DNA of 64,000 bases from Afifella sp. IM 167 (lineage in GTDB: Bacteria; Pseudomonadota; Alphaproteobacteria; Rhizobiales; Afifellaceae): the NCBI RefSeq assembly GCF_020144925.1, contig NZ_NSLC01000009.1:1-64000 (forward strand), read 5' to 3'. The translations under genes and the position numbers were made by a program. A model generated the notes under the pieces. The model made no database searches, was not told where the DNA came from, and saw only the letters and a list, made by a program, of their open reading frames with translations. This document shows positions 1 to 9,556 of the stretch, piece by piece (the first letter of the stretch is position 1; the number at the start of each line of letters is the position of its first letter).

Positions 1-21
1 GGGCTGGTTCATTTCGGCTCC

Positions 22-49
22 TTGACAGCCACTAACATACTACCATACT
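22..49 (+). promoter_or_regulatory. Likely sigma70 promoter of TRAP operon 1
   Basis: TTGACA at 22-27 is followed after 16 bases by CATACT at 44-49, four of six matches to TATAAT. The direct repeat CATACTA (36-42 and 44-50) overlaps the -10 region and could be an operator. The TRAP binding-protein start lies about 60 bp downstream. The window begins just upstream, so further elements may be cut off. Confidence 0.5.
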
Positions 50-108
50 AGTTGCCAAGCGAACGAGAACGGCTGCTAAGGCCGCCGCTTCACAGGGAGG
101 AAAAAAGA

Positions 109-1086
109 ATGCGTCACTGGCTGACAAGAACAATCCTGGCGACCGCTGCTGCCGTCTCCTTCGGCGGCATGGCGATGGCCGCCGACTATACGCTCAGCGT
201 CAACACCGCGCTGACCACCGACGACCCGCTCTACAAGGGGCTCGAAGCGTTCCGCGAAAATGTCGCCGAGCGGACGGGCGGCGCGCTGGAGGTGAAGCTC
301 TTTCCCTCCTCGCAGCTCGGCAAGGACGAAGACGTGCTGGAGCAGGCGAAGGCCGGCGCTCCGGTCGCCGTCGTCGTCGATGGCGGACGTCTTGCCGTCT
401 ATGTGGAGGAGCTCGGCGTCCTCGGCGCGCCCTTCCTGGCGAGCGGCTATGACGGCATGCGCAAGGTCGTCACCTCGCCGCTTTTCGAGGAATGGGTGAC
501 CAAGCTGCACGATACAGGCGGCCTGCAGATTCTCTCCTTCAACTGGTGGCAGGGCGAGCGTCATCTCCTGACCAACAAGCCGATCGAAAAGCCCGCCGAC
601 CTCAACGGCATCCGCATGCGCACCCCGGGCGCGCCGGTCTGGATGGAGACCATCCGCGCCATGGGCGCCACGCCGACCCCGATGGGCTGGACGGAGGTCT
701 ATTCCGCCCTCCAGCAGAAGGTGATCGACGGCGCCGAGGCGCAGGATCCGGCCACCTACGGCGCCAAGCTCTACGAGGTGATCTCCAACATCACCAAGAC
801 GGGTCACATCAACCTCATCACCGGCCTCGTCACCTCCGGACAGTGGTTCGATTCGCTGCCTGAGGAATACCGCACGGCGCTGCGCGAAGAGGCGCTCAAG
901 GCCGGCGACATTGCCTCCTACGGCACGCGCGACGCGCTCGCCGAGATCGAGAAGAAGATGGAGGCCGAAGGCGTCACCATCTCCGAGATCGACGTGACGC
1001 CGTTCCGCGAGGCGACGGCTCCGGTCTACGACAAGCTCGGTTACGGCGACCTGCGCGACAAGCTCAGGGCGATCGCCGCACAATAG
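109..1086 (+). CDS. dctP: TRAP transporter substrate-binding protein (DctP family)
   Basis: Periplasmic solute-binding protein of a tripartite ATP-independent transporter for organic acids. The ATG at 109 is preferred over one at 52 because GGGAGG lies just upstream and a clean signal peptide follows, with cleavage predicted after AMA before ADYTL. At 325 residues it has the usual family length. The conserved ligand-binding segment GIRMRTPG, containing the arginine that pairs with a substrate carboxylate, and the following Gly-Ala-Thr-Pro-Thr-Pro-Met stretch are present. It is the first gene of a dctPQM operon and is followed closely by the two membrane subunits. The exact substrate cannot be told from sequence; a carboxylate is expected. 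Confidence 0.92.
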   Translation: MRHWLTRTILATAAAVSFGGMAMAADYTLSVNTALTTDDPLYKGLEAFRENVAERTGGALEVKLFPSSQLGKDEDVLEQAKAGAPVAVVVDGGRLAVYVEELGVLGAPFLASGYDGMRKVVTSPLFEEWVTKLHDTGGLQILSFNWWQGERHLLTNKPIEKPADLNGIRMRTPGAPVWMETIRAMGATPTPMGWTEVYSALQQKVIDGAEAQDPATYGAKLYEVISNITKTGHINLITGLVTSGQWFDSLPEEYRTALREEALKAGDIASYGTRDALAEIEKKMEAEGVTISEIDVTPFREATAPVYDKLGYGDLRDKLRAIAAQ

Positions 1087-1178
1087 GCCGCTCCCGCATG
1101 AGAGCGAGACAGGCGGCGGCCGGCTTGTTCCCACCGGCCGCCGTCGCCCATACTGGCGGGCGGACAGGCGTTTCTGCG

Positions 1179-1709
1179 ATGATGGGCGTTGTAGCCAGGA
1201 TCGAGCTTGCCATCGGCATCCTCCTGCTCGCGGCGACGACGCTTCTCGTCTTCGCCGCGGCGATTGCGCGCTTTCTCGGCCATCCGATCATCTGGTCGGT
1301 GGATCTCGCCCAGCTCCTCTTCATCTGGCTGTGTTTCGTCGGCGCCAACCGGGCGCTGCGCGCCCGCGCCCATCTCGGCGTCGATCTTCTCGTGCGCCGG
1401 CTGCCGCCGATGGTGCGCCTCGTCATCGAGATCGCGCTCGCCCTCCTCGTCGTCGGCTTTCTTGTCCTGCTCGCCGTCGAAGGTACCAGGCTGACGCTGC
1501 TCAACAGCCAGCGCCTCTTCGGAGATTCCGGCATTCCCTATGCCTGGGTGACGATGGCCGTCCCGGTCGGCTGCGTCATCCTCGCGCTGACGACCCTTGG
1601 AAACATCGCCGAGGCGGTGCGGCGTTATTCCGAGCGCAAGGTGCTCGTCTTCTCGCGCATCGCCCAGAACGGGCCGCAGATTGAACCGGAAGGGGAGGCG
1701 CCGCTGTGA
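1179..1709 (+). CDS. dctQ: TRAP transporter small permease (DctQ family)
   Basis: Small four-helix membrane subunit that couples to DctM. The 176-residue product from ATG 1179 (a second ATG follows directly at 1182) has hydrophobic segments at its beginning, then a WSVDLAQLLFIWLCF segment typical of DctQ helix 2, and two later helices. An upstream in-frame ATG at 1098 would add a proline-rich, non-membrane leader and is less likely. The stop overlaps the DctM GTG start by 4 bases, showing translational coupling. Part of TRAP operon 1. Confidence 0.87.
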   Translation: MMGVVARIELAIGILLLAATTLLVFAAAIARFLGHPIIWSVDLAQLLFIWLCFVGANRALRARAHLGVDLLVRRLPPMVRLVIEIALALLVVGFLVLLAVEGTRLTLLNSQRLFGDSGIPYAWVTMAVPVGCVILALTTLGNIAEAVRRYSERKVLVFSRIAQNGPQIEPEGEAPL

Positions 1710-2983
1710 TCCTCGTCGGCATCCTCTTTGCCGTCCTGTTGCTCCTCGGTCTGCCGGTCGCCTTCGCCATCGGCCTTCCGGGCTTCTACTGGTTCATGCA
1801 GTCCGACATCATGCCGATGTCGATCGGCGTGCAGAAGATCGCCTCGGTCTCGCAGAGCTTCCCGCTTCTGGCCGTGCCGTTCTTCGTGCTCGCCGGCCAT
1901 CTCATGAACGAGAGCGGCATCACCGAGCGGCTCTTCGTCTTCTCCCGCGCCACCGTCGGCTGGATCGCCGGCGGGCTCGCCCATGTGGCGATCGTCCTGT
2001 CGACGCTGATGGGCGGCGTTTCCGGCTCGGCGGTCGCCGACGCCGCGATGGAGGCGCGCATCCTCGGCCCCACCATGATCGCCGAGGGCTATTCGCGCGG
2101 CTACACCGCCTCCGTCATCGCCGTCGGTTCGCTGATCACGGCGACCATTCCGCCGAGCCTCGGCCTCATCCTCTACGGCTATGTCGGCGGCGTCTCCATT
2201 GGCCAGCTCTTCCTCGCCGGGATCGTGCCGGGCCTCCTCATGATGACGGTGCTGATGGTGACGGCATGGGCCATCGCCAAGCGCCGCGGCTACCGCTCCG
2301 ACGCCGCCGAGCCGCCGAGCTTCGGCCGCGTGCTGACCGCGCTCTGGTCGGCCAAATGGGCGATCGCCTTTCCGGTGCTCCTCGTCGTCACCATCCGCGG
2401 CGGCCTCTTCACGCCCTCCGAGGTCGGCGCCATGGCGGTGGTCTACGCCATTGTCGTCGGTTTTCTCTTCCACCGCGACCTCACCGTCCGCAAGGTGCTG
2501 AAGGCCTTCGAGGATGCCGTCAGCGACATCGGCATGATCATGCTCATCATCCTGATGTCGGGCATGATCGGCTACGCCATCATCTTCGAGCAGCTGCCGC
2601 AGGATATCGCCGCCTCGATGATGGCGCTCTCCTCGCAGCCCTACGTGATCTTCGGCCTCATCCTGCTCATGCTCTTCATCGCCGGGCTCTTCGTGGAGAG
2701 CACGGTGCTCGTCCTTCTCCTGACGCCCATCTTCGTGCCGATCGTCACCCGCCTCGGCATCGATCCGGTGCATTTCGGCGTCCTGATGATGATCATCGTC
2801 ACCCTCGGCTCCATGACGCCGCCGGTGGGCGTGGCGATGTACACGGTGTGCAGCCTGATCGATTGCGACGTCGGCGAATACGTCGTGGAATCCGTTCCCT
2901 TCGTGCTCGCCGTCCTGGCTCTCGTCATCGCCCTGATCTTCCTGCCGGGCGTCGTCCTCTTCATCCCGCACGCGGTTTTCTGA
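1706..2983 (+). CDS. dctM: TRAP transporter large permease (DctM family)
   Basis: Large membrane subunit forming the sodium-coupled transport path. The 425-residue protein is hydrophobic throughout. It shows the DctM features of an N-terminal GLPVAFAIGLPG-like helix, a GGVSGSAVADAA re-entrant segment and a C-terminal MTPPVGVAMYTV segment. GTG start inside the dctQ stop. It closes the first TRAP operon; 85 bases separate it from the ABC genes, so read-through is possible but not shown. Confidence 0.93.
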   Translation: MILVGILFAVLLLLGLPVAFAIGLPGFYWFMQSDIMPMSIGVQKIASVSQSFPLLAVPFFVLAGHLMNESGITERLFVFSRATVGWIAGGLAHVAIVLSTLMGGVSGSAVADAAMEARILGPTMIAEGYSRGYTASVIAVGSLITATIPPSLGLILYGYVGGVSIGQLFLAGIVPGLLMMTVLMVTAWAIAKRRGYRSDAAEPPSFGRVLTALWSAKWAIAFPVLLVVTIRGGLFTPSEVGAMAVVYAIVVGFLFHRDLTVRKVLKAFEDAVSDIGMIMLIILMSGMIGYAIIFEQLPQDIAASMMALSSQPYVIFGLILLMLFIAGLFVESTVLVLLLTPIFVPIVTRLGIDPVHFGVLMMIIVTLGSMTPPVGVAMYTVCSLIDCDVGEYVVESVPFVLAVLALVIALIFLPGVVLFIPHAVF

Positions 2984-3068
2984 CGCCTGCCGGGCGCGCG
3001 CCTCTCGGTTGCGTGGCGGCGCGGAGCGGCCATAATGGCGCGGCCAGACAAGGGGCGTTCGGCAAGCG

Positions 3069-3794
3069 ATGGCAGACGCACAGGGCGGCAAGAGCCCGGC
3101 TTTCCGTGCCGAGGGCCTGGCCAAGGTCTACGGCACGGGGGAGGCGGCCGTGCATGCGCTCAGGGGCGTCGACCTTGAGATCGGCACCGGCGAGCTCGTC
3201 TTCATCCTCGGCACCTCCGGCTCGGGAAAATCGACGCTGGTCAACATTCTCGGCGGCCTGGATCGGGCGAGCTCCGGCCGGGTGCGTTTCCACGATCTCG
3301 ACCTGACGGGCGCCTCCGATCGCGCGCTGACGCTCTACCGGCGCAACTCCGTCGGCTTCATCTTCCAGATGTACAATCTGATGCCGAGCCTGACCGCGCG
3401 TGAGAACGTGGCGCTGGTGACGGAGATCGCCGCCGACGCCATGAAGCCGGAGGACGCGCTCGCCGTCGTCGGCCTCCAGGAGCGTCTCGACCATTTTCCG
3501 GCGCAGATGTCGGGCGGCGAGCAGCAGCGCGTCGCCATCGCACGGGCTATCGCCAAGCGTCCGGAGGTCCTCCTCTGCGACGAGCCGACCGGCGCCCTCG
3601 ACAGTCAGACCGGCATTCGCGTCCTGGAAGCGATCGAGAAGGTCAATGTGGACCTGTCGACGACCGTGGTCGTCATCTCGCACAACGCCGAGATGGCCGC
3701 GATCGGCGACCGCACCTTGTTCATGACCGACGGGCGCATCGTCAACGAGACCCGCAACGAGACCCGCCGCGCGCCGGCGAGCCTGGCCTGGTAG
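3069..3794 (+). CDS. ABC transporter ATPase of the MacB/LolD type
   Basis: Cytoplasmic ATPase that should drive the FtsX-like permease encoded next. Walker [10 protein letters not shown] is at about residues 48-56, the Q-loop [10 protein letters not shown] near 100, the signature MSGGEQQR near 145 and Walker [13 protein letters not shown] near 170. FQMYNL and EPTGALD are characteristic of the MacB/LolD/DevA subfamily, which works in export or lipoprotein handling rather than import. Three bases separate its stop from the GTG start of the permease gene, and the adaptor gene follows, giving a three-gene exporter operon. Confidence 0.9.
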   Translation: MADAQGGKSPAFRAEGLAKVYGTGEAAVHALRGVDLEIGTGELVFILGTSGSGKSTLVNILGGLDRASSGRVRFHDLDLTGASDRALTLYRRNSVGFIFQMYNLMPSLTARENVALVTEIAADAMKPEDALAVVGLQERLDHFPAQMSGGEQQRVAIARAIAKRPEVLLCDEPTGALDSQTGIRVLEAIEKVNVDLSTTVVVISHNAEMAAIGDRTLFMTDGRIVNETRNETRRAPASLAW

Positions 3795-3797
3795 GGG

Positions 3798-6164
3798 GTG
3801 GCCGTGCTGCGCATCCTCGACCGGAAGTTCCTGCGCGATGTCTGGCGGCTGAAGTCGCAATACGCCGCCATCTCCCTCGTTCTGGCCTGCGGCGTGGCCA
3901 TGACCGTCATGGCTTTCGGTGCGCTGAGCGCGCTCAGGGAAGCCCGGCAGGCCTACTATGCCGAGACTCGTTTTGCCGAGATCTTCGTCACCCTTCGCCG
4001 TGCTCCGGTCCGCGTCACCCGCCCGCTGGCGGCCATCGACGGCGTCGCGGCCGTCGATCCGCGCATCGTGGAATCCGGTCTCGTCGACGTGCCGGGACGG
4101 GTGCGGCCGGCGAGCGGGCGGCTCATTTCCCTGCCGCGACCGAATGGGCTTAACCGCCTGCAGCTGACGGAAGGGCGCTTGCCGGAGCGCCAGCGCGGCA
4201 ACGAGGCGGTGGCGCTCGAAAGCTTCCTCTCCGCCAACGATCTGAAGCTCGGCACGACGCTCTCGGTTCTCGTCCGCGGCCGTCTCCTCGACCTCACCAT
4301 CGTCGGCGCGGCACGCTCGCCGGAATACGTGCTGGCCTCCACGCCCGGCAGTCTCGTGCCGGATTCCGCCTCCTTCGCCGTCCTCTGGCTGGACGGGAAG
4401 GTTCTCGCCGCCGCCAGCGACCTCAAGGACAGTTTCAACAGCGTCGCTCTTTCGCTGACCTCCGGGGCCGATCCGCATCAGGTTCTTGCCGATGTGCGGC
4501 GCGAGCTTGCCCCCTATGGCGTGGTCGATGCGATCGGGCGCGCCGATCAGCCCTCGCATGCCTATCTGGAGGCGGAATTCACCCAGCTTGCGACCATCGG
4601 CCTGATGCTGCCGCCGATCTTCCTGCTCGTGGCCGGCTTTCTCGTGCAGTCGGTCCTGTCGCGCCAGTTCGAGACGGAGCGCACCCAGATCGGGCTCATG
4701 AAGGCCTTCGGTTTCACCGCCTGGGAGGTCGGGGCGCATTATGCGCGCCATGCCGCCGCCACGGGCGGGCTCGGGCTTGTCGCCGGCATCGCCTTCGGCC
4801 TCTGGCTCGCCGACGCCATCATGGGGCTCTACGCCGAGTTCTACCGCCTGCCGAACGTCGAGTTCGCCATCTCCTGGCCGGCAATCGGCGGCGCCGCGCT
4901 CGCCGTGGCCGTCACGGTCGCCATCGGCGTGTGGCGCCCGCTGGCGCGCACCATTGCCATTCCGCCCGCCGTCGCCATGTCGCCGCCCGCCCCTGCAGTC
5001 TACCGGCGCGGTATCTTCGACCTCTTCGGCCTGACGGGCGCGCTCGACGCGCTCTCGCAGATCGTTCTGAGGACGCTGGCGCGCTGGCCGCTGCGCGCCG
5101 CCATGACGAGCTTCGGCCTGTCGCTTGCTCTCGCATCGCTCGTCTCCACCGTCTTCATCTTCGATTCCCTCGACCTCATCATCGCGCGCGCCTTCTACGA
5201 GGCGAACCGCTGGCAGATGAGCGTCACGCTCGCCGAACCCGTGCCGATGCGCGCTCTCACGCCCATCACCGGCGCGCCGGGGGTGATCGCAGCCGAGGGC
5301 TCGCGCAACGTCGCCGCCGAGGTGAGCGCCGGCGCGCGTTCCAAGCGCGTCGGCCTGATGGGGCTGAAGCCCGGCGCGCGCTTCGTCCAGGCGACCTATC
5401 CGGACGGCACGCCGATCTCCATTCCGCGGGAAGGGGTCATCCTCTCCGAAGGTCTCGCCCGCCGGCTCGGCGTCGGCGCCGGCGACGATGTCCGCATCGC
5501 CGTGCTGGAGCGCCGCCGGCCGGTCGTCATGGCTAAGGTCGTCGCGCTCAGCGAGGAGATGACCGGCTTCACCGTGATGATGAGCGTGGATGCCCTCAAC
5601 CGGATGATGGGCGAGCCGCCACTCGTCTCCACGCTCAATCTCCTCGTCGCCGAGGACGGGCGCGCCGGCCTTTACGGCCTCCTCAAGCGCACGCCGCTGG
5701 TCGTTGGGGTGGATAACCGCGATGCCGTGGTGAAGGCTTTCGAGGATCAGCTCGCCAAGGGGCTCCTGACCTCGATGATCTTCTATATCGGCTTTGCCGC
5801 GGCGATCGCCTTCGGCGTCGCCTACAACACCGCGCGCATCGCGCTTTCGGAGCGCAGCCGGGATCTTGCCGGCCTTCGCGTCCTCGGCTTCACCGCCGGC
5901 GAAACGGCCTATGTGCTTCTCGCCGAGCTCGGGCTGCTGACGCTCTTTTCCCTGCCGCTGGGCGCCTTTCTCGGCTATTGGGGCGCGGCCTATTTCGCCT
6001 CGGCCTTCTCGACCGAGTTCTACACCATGCCGCTCGTCGTCTCCGCGCGCACCTACGGCATTTCGGTGGCCGTCGTCGTGGCGACCGTGACGTTGTCGGC
6101 CCTTGTGGTCGCCTGGCGGATTCGCCAACTCGACCTCGTCGGTGTCCTGAAGACGCGGGAGTGA
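3798..6164 (+). CDS. ABC exporter permease, FtsX/MacB-like, double-domain
   Basis: Inner-membrane permease of 788 residues carrying two FtsX-type modules. An N-terminal transmembrane anchor is followed by a soluble periplasmic region, then membrane helices around residues 270-400. A second anchor near residue 430, a second periplasmic region and a last group of helices near 655-785 complete it. The long form resembles permeases that pair with an HlyD adaptor. The start is a GTG at 3798; another GTG lies two codons downstream. It works with the preceding ATPase and the following adaptor. Substrate unknown; lipid, lipopeptide or drug export are all possible. Confidence 0.85.
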   Translation: MAVLRILDRKFLRDVWRLKSQYAAISLVLACGVAMTVMAFGALSALREARQAYYAETRFAEIFVTLRRAPVRVTRPLAAIDGVAAVDPRIVESGLVDVPGRVRPASGRLISLPRPNGLNRLQLTEGRLPERQRGNEAVALESFLSANDLKLGTTLSVLVRGRLLDLTIVGAARSPEYVLASTPGSLVPDSASFAVLWLDGKVLAAASDLKDSFNSVALSLTSGADPHQVLADVRRELAPYGVVDAIGRADQPSHAYLEAEFTQLATIGLMLPPIFLLVAGFLVQSVLSRQFETERTQIGLMKAFGFTAWEVGAHYARHAAATGGLGLVAGIAFGLWLADAIMGLYAEFYRLPNVEFAISWPAIGGAALAVAVTVAIGVWRPLARTIAIPPAVAMSPPAPAVYRRGIFDLFGLTGALDALSQIVLRTLARWPLRAAMTSFGLSLALASLVSTVFIFDSLDLIIARAFYEANRWQMSVTLAEPVPMRALTPITGAPGVIAAEGSRNVAAEVSAGARSKRVGLMGLKPGARFVQATYPDGTPISIPREGVILSEGLARRLGVGAGDDVRIAVLERRRPVVMAKVVALSEEMTGFTVMMSVDALNRMMGEPPLVSTLNLLVAEDGRAGLYGLLKRTPLVVGVDNRDAVVKAFEDQLAKGLLTSMIFYIGFAAAIAFGVAYNTARIALSERSRDLAGLRVLGFTAGETAYVLLAELGLLTLFSLPLGAFLGYWGAAYFASAFSTEFYTMPLVVSARTYGISVAVVVATVTLSALVVAWRIRQLDLVGVLKTRE

Positions 6165-6166
6165 GG

Positions 6167-7405
6167 ATGCGCAAGAGCCGTCTCAAATGGATCATCGCTC
6201 TCCTGGTCCTTGCGGGCCTGGCGGCTTGGCTTTTCTGGGCCTTCCGGCCGCGTCCGGTCGAGGTGGAGCTTTCGACGATCGGTCGCGGCACGGTGAAGGT
6301 CGAGGTCGTCGACGAGGGCAAGGCGCGCTACCGCGACGTCTACGCGATGACGGCGCCGGCACGCGGCCATCTGCAGCGCATCGAGCTGGAGGTCGGCGAC
6401 GAGGTCGTCGCCGGCGAGACCGTCGTCGCCCGCATCGTGCCGTCGACGCCAGAGCTTCTCGACGTCAGAAGCCGCCAGGAGCAGGAGGCGAAGGTGCGCG
6501 CAGCCGAGGCCGCGATCTCGGCCGCCAAGGCGGAGGAGGAGCGTGCCCGCGCCGTGGCCGAGAACGCCAGGCGCGGTTTCGACCGTCAGGAGCGGCTTGC
6601 CCTCCGGGGCGCCGCCTCCGAGAGCGAGCTCGACGCCGCCCAGCGCGAGATGCGCGCCAGCGAGGCCGCGCTCGCCGCCGCGATTGCCGCCGTCTCGGTC
6701 CGCGAGGCGGAGCTGCGCGCTGCGCAGACGCTTCTGGAAGAGGTTTTCGAGCCGGCGGCCGGCGGCAACGCCGTCACGTCGGCGCCCCCGCCCGTCCTTT
6801 CGCTGCGCGCGCCGGTTTCCGGCATCGTCCTGCAGATTCCCGAAAAGAGCAGCCGGCCGGTCAATCCGGGCGACGCCATCCTCGATATCGGCGACCCAGG
6901 CCGGCTCGAGGTCGTGGCAGACTTCCTCTCGCAGGATGCCGTGCGCATCGAGCCGGGCGACAAGGTCTTAATCATCGACTGGGGCATGCCGGAACCGCTT
7001 CCGGGACGCGTGCGCCGCGTGGAGCCCTTTGCGCGCACGGAGGTCTCCGCCCTCGGCATCGAGGAGCAGCGCGCCAACGTGCTCATCGATCCGGCCGGCG
7101 ATGCCGAGGGCTGGCGCCGCCTCGGACACGGCTACGAGGTGCGGGCAAGCATCACCGTGGAGGAGCGCGCCGATGTGCTGACCGTGCCGCTGGGCGCGCT
7201 CTTCCGCAAGGATGGCGCCTGGGCCGTCTACCGGCTGGCCGAAGGCTCCGCGCATCTTGCGGGGGTCACGCTCGGCGCGCTCGGAGAGACGGCCGCGGAG
7301 GTCAGGGCGGGGCTCGCCGAGGGCGACCGGGTCATCCTCTTTCCCTCCAACGCGGTGGGCGAGGGCGTGGCGGTCGCCGAGGCGCGGTCCGACGAGAATT
7401 CCTAG
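6167..7405 (+). CDS. HlyD-family periplasmic adaptor of ABC exporter
   Basis: Membrane-fusion protein bridging the inner-membrane ABC permease to the outer membrane. The ATG at 6167 starts two bases after the permease stop. It gives 412 residues with a short cytoplasmic N-terminus and one transmembrane anchor (IIALLVLAGLAAWLFWAF). A split biotinyl/lipoyl-like domain (RIELEVGDEVVAGE, later LRAPVSGIVLQIPE) follows. Between the halves lies an Ala/Glu/Arg-rich coiled coil of about 110 residues, and the C-terminus is a beta-barrel with a GLAEGDRVI segment. Together with the two preceding genes it forms a DevBCA-like tripartite exporter. No outer-membrane TolC gene is nearby. Confidence 0.88.
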   Translation: MRKSRLKWIIALLVLAGLAAWLFWAFRPRPVEVELSTIGRGTVKVEVVDEGKARYRDVYAMTAPARGHLQRIELEVGDEVVAGETVVARIVPSTPELLDVRSRQEQEAKVRAAEAAISAAKAEEERARAVAENARRGFDRQERLALRGAASESELDAAQREMRASEAALAAAIAAVSVREAELRAAQTLLEEVFEPAAGGNAVTSAPPPVLSLRAPVSGIVLQIPEKSSRPVNPGDAILDIGDPGRLEVVADFLSQDAVRIEPGDKVLIIDWGMPEPLPGRVRRVEPFARTEVSALGIEEQRANVLIDPAGDAEGWRRLGHGYEVRASITVEERADVLTVPLGALFRKDGAWAVYRLAEGSAHLAGVTLGALGETAAEVRAGLAEGDRVILFPSNAVGEGVAVAEARSDENS

Positions 7406-7524
7406 CTCCGGGGCGGCTTTGCCGCACCCGCCAATCGTCGCGCTGGCGCGGCGGCCCCTCGGACTGTCATCTTCCATGCATAATGTGTCATGAACGGTGG
7501 AAGACGGATTGATCGGAGAATGTC

Positions 7525-8745
7525 ATGAAGATTGCGGTTCTCGGAGGTGACGGCTTTATCGGCTGGCCCACGGTCCTGCATTTGTCGAAGGCTGGCCACG
7601 AGGTTCACATCGTCGACAATTTGAGCCGCCGCTGGATCGACACAGAACTCGGCGTGCAGTCGCTGACGCCGATGGATTCGATTCAGGAGCGCTGCCGCGT
7701 CTGGCGCGAACTGACTGGCATCAACCTGCGCTTTCACCTCATCGACGTTGCCAAGGAATACGAGCGCCTAAAGCACTGGCTCGCCGAGGAGCGGCCGGCG
7801 GCGATCATCCATTTCGCCGAGCAGCGCGCCGCGCCCTATTCGATGAAGTCGGATCGCCACAAGACCTACACGGTCGACAACAACATCTCCGCCACCCACA
7901 ACATCCTCAACGCCATGGTGAGCGTCGATCTCGATGCGCATCTCGTCCATCTCGGCACGATGGGCGTCTACGGCTACGGCACGGTGCGCGCGCAGATCCC
8001 GGAGGGCTACCTGCCGGTGAAGATCAAGGCGGAGACGGGCGAGTGGGAGGATCGCGAGATTCTCTATCCGGCCAATCCGGGCTCGGTCTACCACATGACC
8101 AAGTGCCTCGATCAGCTCATCTTCCAGTTCTATGCCAAGAACGACGGGTTGAGGATCACCGACCTCCACCAAGGCATCGTCTGGGGCACCAACACGGCCG
8201 AGACGAGGATGCACGAGCAGCTGGTCAACCGTTTCGACTATGACGGCGACTACGGCACGGTGCTCAATCGCTTCCTCATCCAGGCGGCGGTCGGCTACCC
8301 GCTCACCGTCCACGGCACCGGCGGCCAGACCCGCGCCTTCATCCACATCCAGGATTCGGTGCGCTGCATCGAGATCGCTCTCAAGAACGCTCCCAAGTCG
8401 GGCGAGCGCGTGAGGATCTTCAACCAGGCGACGGAAACGCACCGCGTGCGCGATCTCGCCGAGCTGGTCGCGAAGATGACCGGCGCGAAGATCGCCAACC
8501 TGCCGAACCCGCGCAAGGAGGCCGACGAGAACGAGCTCTCCGTCTGCAACGAGCAGTTCCTGGCACTCGGCCTCGACCCGATCCGGCTGGAGGAGGGGCT
8601 CCTCTCGGAGGTGATCGATGTGGCGCGCAAATACGCCTACCGCATCGACAAGACGCGCATTCCCTGCGTCTCCGGCTGGACGAAGGAGCGCAACGCCGCG
8701 ATCAACGCCCATCCGGGCTCGCCCAAGCTGACCGCGATCTCGTAA
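7525..8745 (+). CDS. sqdB: UDP-sulfoquinovose synthase
   Basis: Makes UDP-sulfoquinovose from UDP-glucose and sulfite, the head-group donor for the sulfolipid SQDG. The 406-residue protein is an extended SDR with the NAD-binding motif GGDGFIG at residues 7-13. The sequences IVDNLSRR, SLTPMDSI and HFAEQRAAPYSM are hallmarks of the SqdB/SQD1 branch. Catalytic Thr145, Tyr189 and Lys193 can be seen in LGTMGVYGYG and VYHMTKC. CGGAGAATGTC precedes the ATG. The next two genes are the expected sqdD and sqdC partners, and spacing suggests an operon. Confidence 0.93.
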   Translation: MKIAVLGGDGFIGWPTVLHLSKAGHEVHIVDNLSRRWIDTELGVQSLTPMDSIQERCRVWRELTGINLRFHLIDVAKEYERLKHWLAEERPAAIIHFAEQRAAPYSMKSDRHKTYTVDNNISATHNILNAMVSVDLDAHLVHLGTMGVYGYGTVRAQIPEGYLPVKIKAETGEWEDREILYPANPGSVYHMTKCLDQLIFQFYAKNDGLRITDLHQGIVWGTNTAETRMHEQLVNRFDYDGDYGTVLNRFLIQAAVGYPLTVHGTGGQTRAFIHIQDSVRCIEIALKNAPKSGERVRIFNQATETHRVRDLAELVAKMTGAKIANLPNPRKEADENELSVCNEQFLALGLDPIRLEEGLLSEVIDVARKYAYRIDKTRIPCVSGWTKERNAAINAHPGSPKLTAIS

Positions 8746-8752
8746 GCGCCTC

Positions 8753-9556
8753 ATGGCAGAGGCCGCCTATGCGACGCTGGTCGCCAACGCCGACTATCTG
8801 ATTGGCGCGCGGGCTCTCGCCCGCTCGCTGCGGCTGACCGGATCGGCAGCACCGCTCCTCGTGCTGGCGCCGGCGGGCCTTGTCGGCCTCGACGCGCTGG
8901 AGGCCGATGGCGCGCGCATCGTTCCGGTCGAGCCGCCCGACGTCTCCGAGGCTTTTCGCGAGCGCCACAGCCGCGACAGGCAGCATGCGGCGGCGCCTTT
9001 CACCAAGGGCGGGAAGCCGGCCTTCCATGACCCGCTGATGAACTTCGCCAAGCTCCGCATCTGGGAGCTGGAGGAATACGAGCGCATCGTCTTCGTCGAT
9101 GCCGACGCGATATTTCTCAGGAACTGTGACAGGCTCTTCGCCTATCCTGAATTCTCCGCCGCGCCGAACGTCTACGACGCTCTCGACGGTTTCCACCGGC
9201 TGAATTCCGGCGTCTTCGTTGCAAGGCCCGACAGGCGCACCTACCAGGAAATGCTCGCCGCGCTCGATGCGCCGGAGGCTTTCTGGCCACGCACCGACCA
9301 GACCTTCCTGCAGGCGCATTTTCCCGACTGGCACGGCCTGCCTTACACCTACAACGTCCTGCAATACGTCTATTTTCGCCTGCCCGAGCTCTGGCACTGG
9401 CCGGCGCTGAAGATCCTTCACTACCAGTATGAAAAGCCCTGGCAGGAGGACCATCCGAAGCGCGCCGAACTCGGACCCCTCATCGATCTCTGGTGGGCGG
9501 TCCTCGACGGAAAACCGCTTCCCGAAAGCCTGGACAGCCCGCACGGCAAGGCATGA
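8753..9556 (+). CDS. sqdD: Family 8 glycosyltransferase, probable sulfoquinovosyl transferase SqdD
   Basis: Glycosyltransferase of GT8 fold and 267 residues. The DxD metal-binding motif lies in IVFVDADAIFLRN, with the NSGVFV segment typical of GT8 downstream and a C-terminal HYQYEKPWQ that fits the family His motif. In Rhodobacter sphaeroides and Sinorhizobium the gene between sqdB and sqdC encodes the proposed sulfoquinovosyl transferase, and this gene has that position. It starts 7 bases after the sqdB stop and overlaps the sqdC start by 4 bases (ATGA). Assignment rests on fold plus context. Confidence 0.85.
   Translation: MAEAAYATLVANADYLIGARALARSLRLTGSAAPLLVLAPAGLVGLDALEADGARIVPVEPPDVSEAFRERHSRDRQHAAAPFTKGGKPAFHDPLMNFAKLRIWELEEYERIVFVDADAIFLRNCDRLFAYPEFSAAPNVYDALDGFHRLNSGVFVARPDRRTYQEMLAALDAPEAFWPRTDQTFLQAHFPDWHGLPYTYNVLQYVYFRLPELWHWPALKILHYQYEKPWQEDHPKRAELGPLIDLWWAVLDGKPLPESLDSPHGKA

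Noticed and set aside
36-50. CATACTA direct repeat as a CRISPR or insertion-site repeat.
   Set aside because: Only two copies of seven bases one base apart, overlapping a promoter -10; it is better read as part of the promoter or an operator.
2961-6128. Open frame of more than 1000 codons on the minus strand opposite the ABC exporter genes.
   Set aside because: It is a high-GC antisense shadow: the plus-strand genes have clear motifs and the antisense translation is Arg/Gly/His/Asp-rich without any recognisable domain. The same applies to long opposite frames at 9421-12354, 38779-40836 and 54910-58029.
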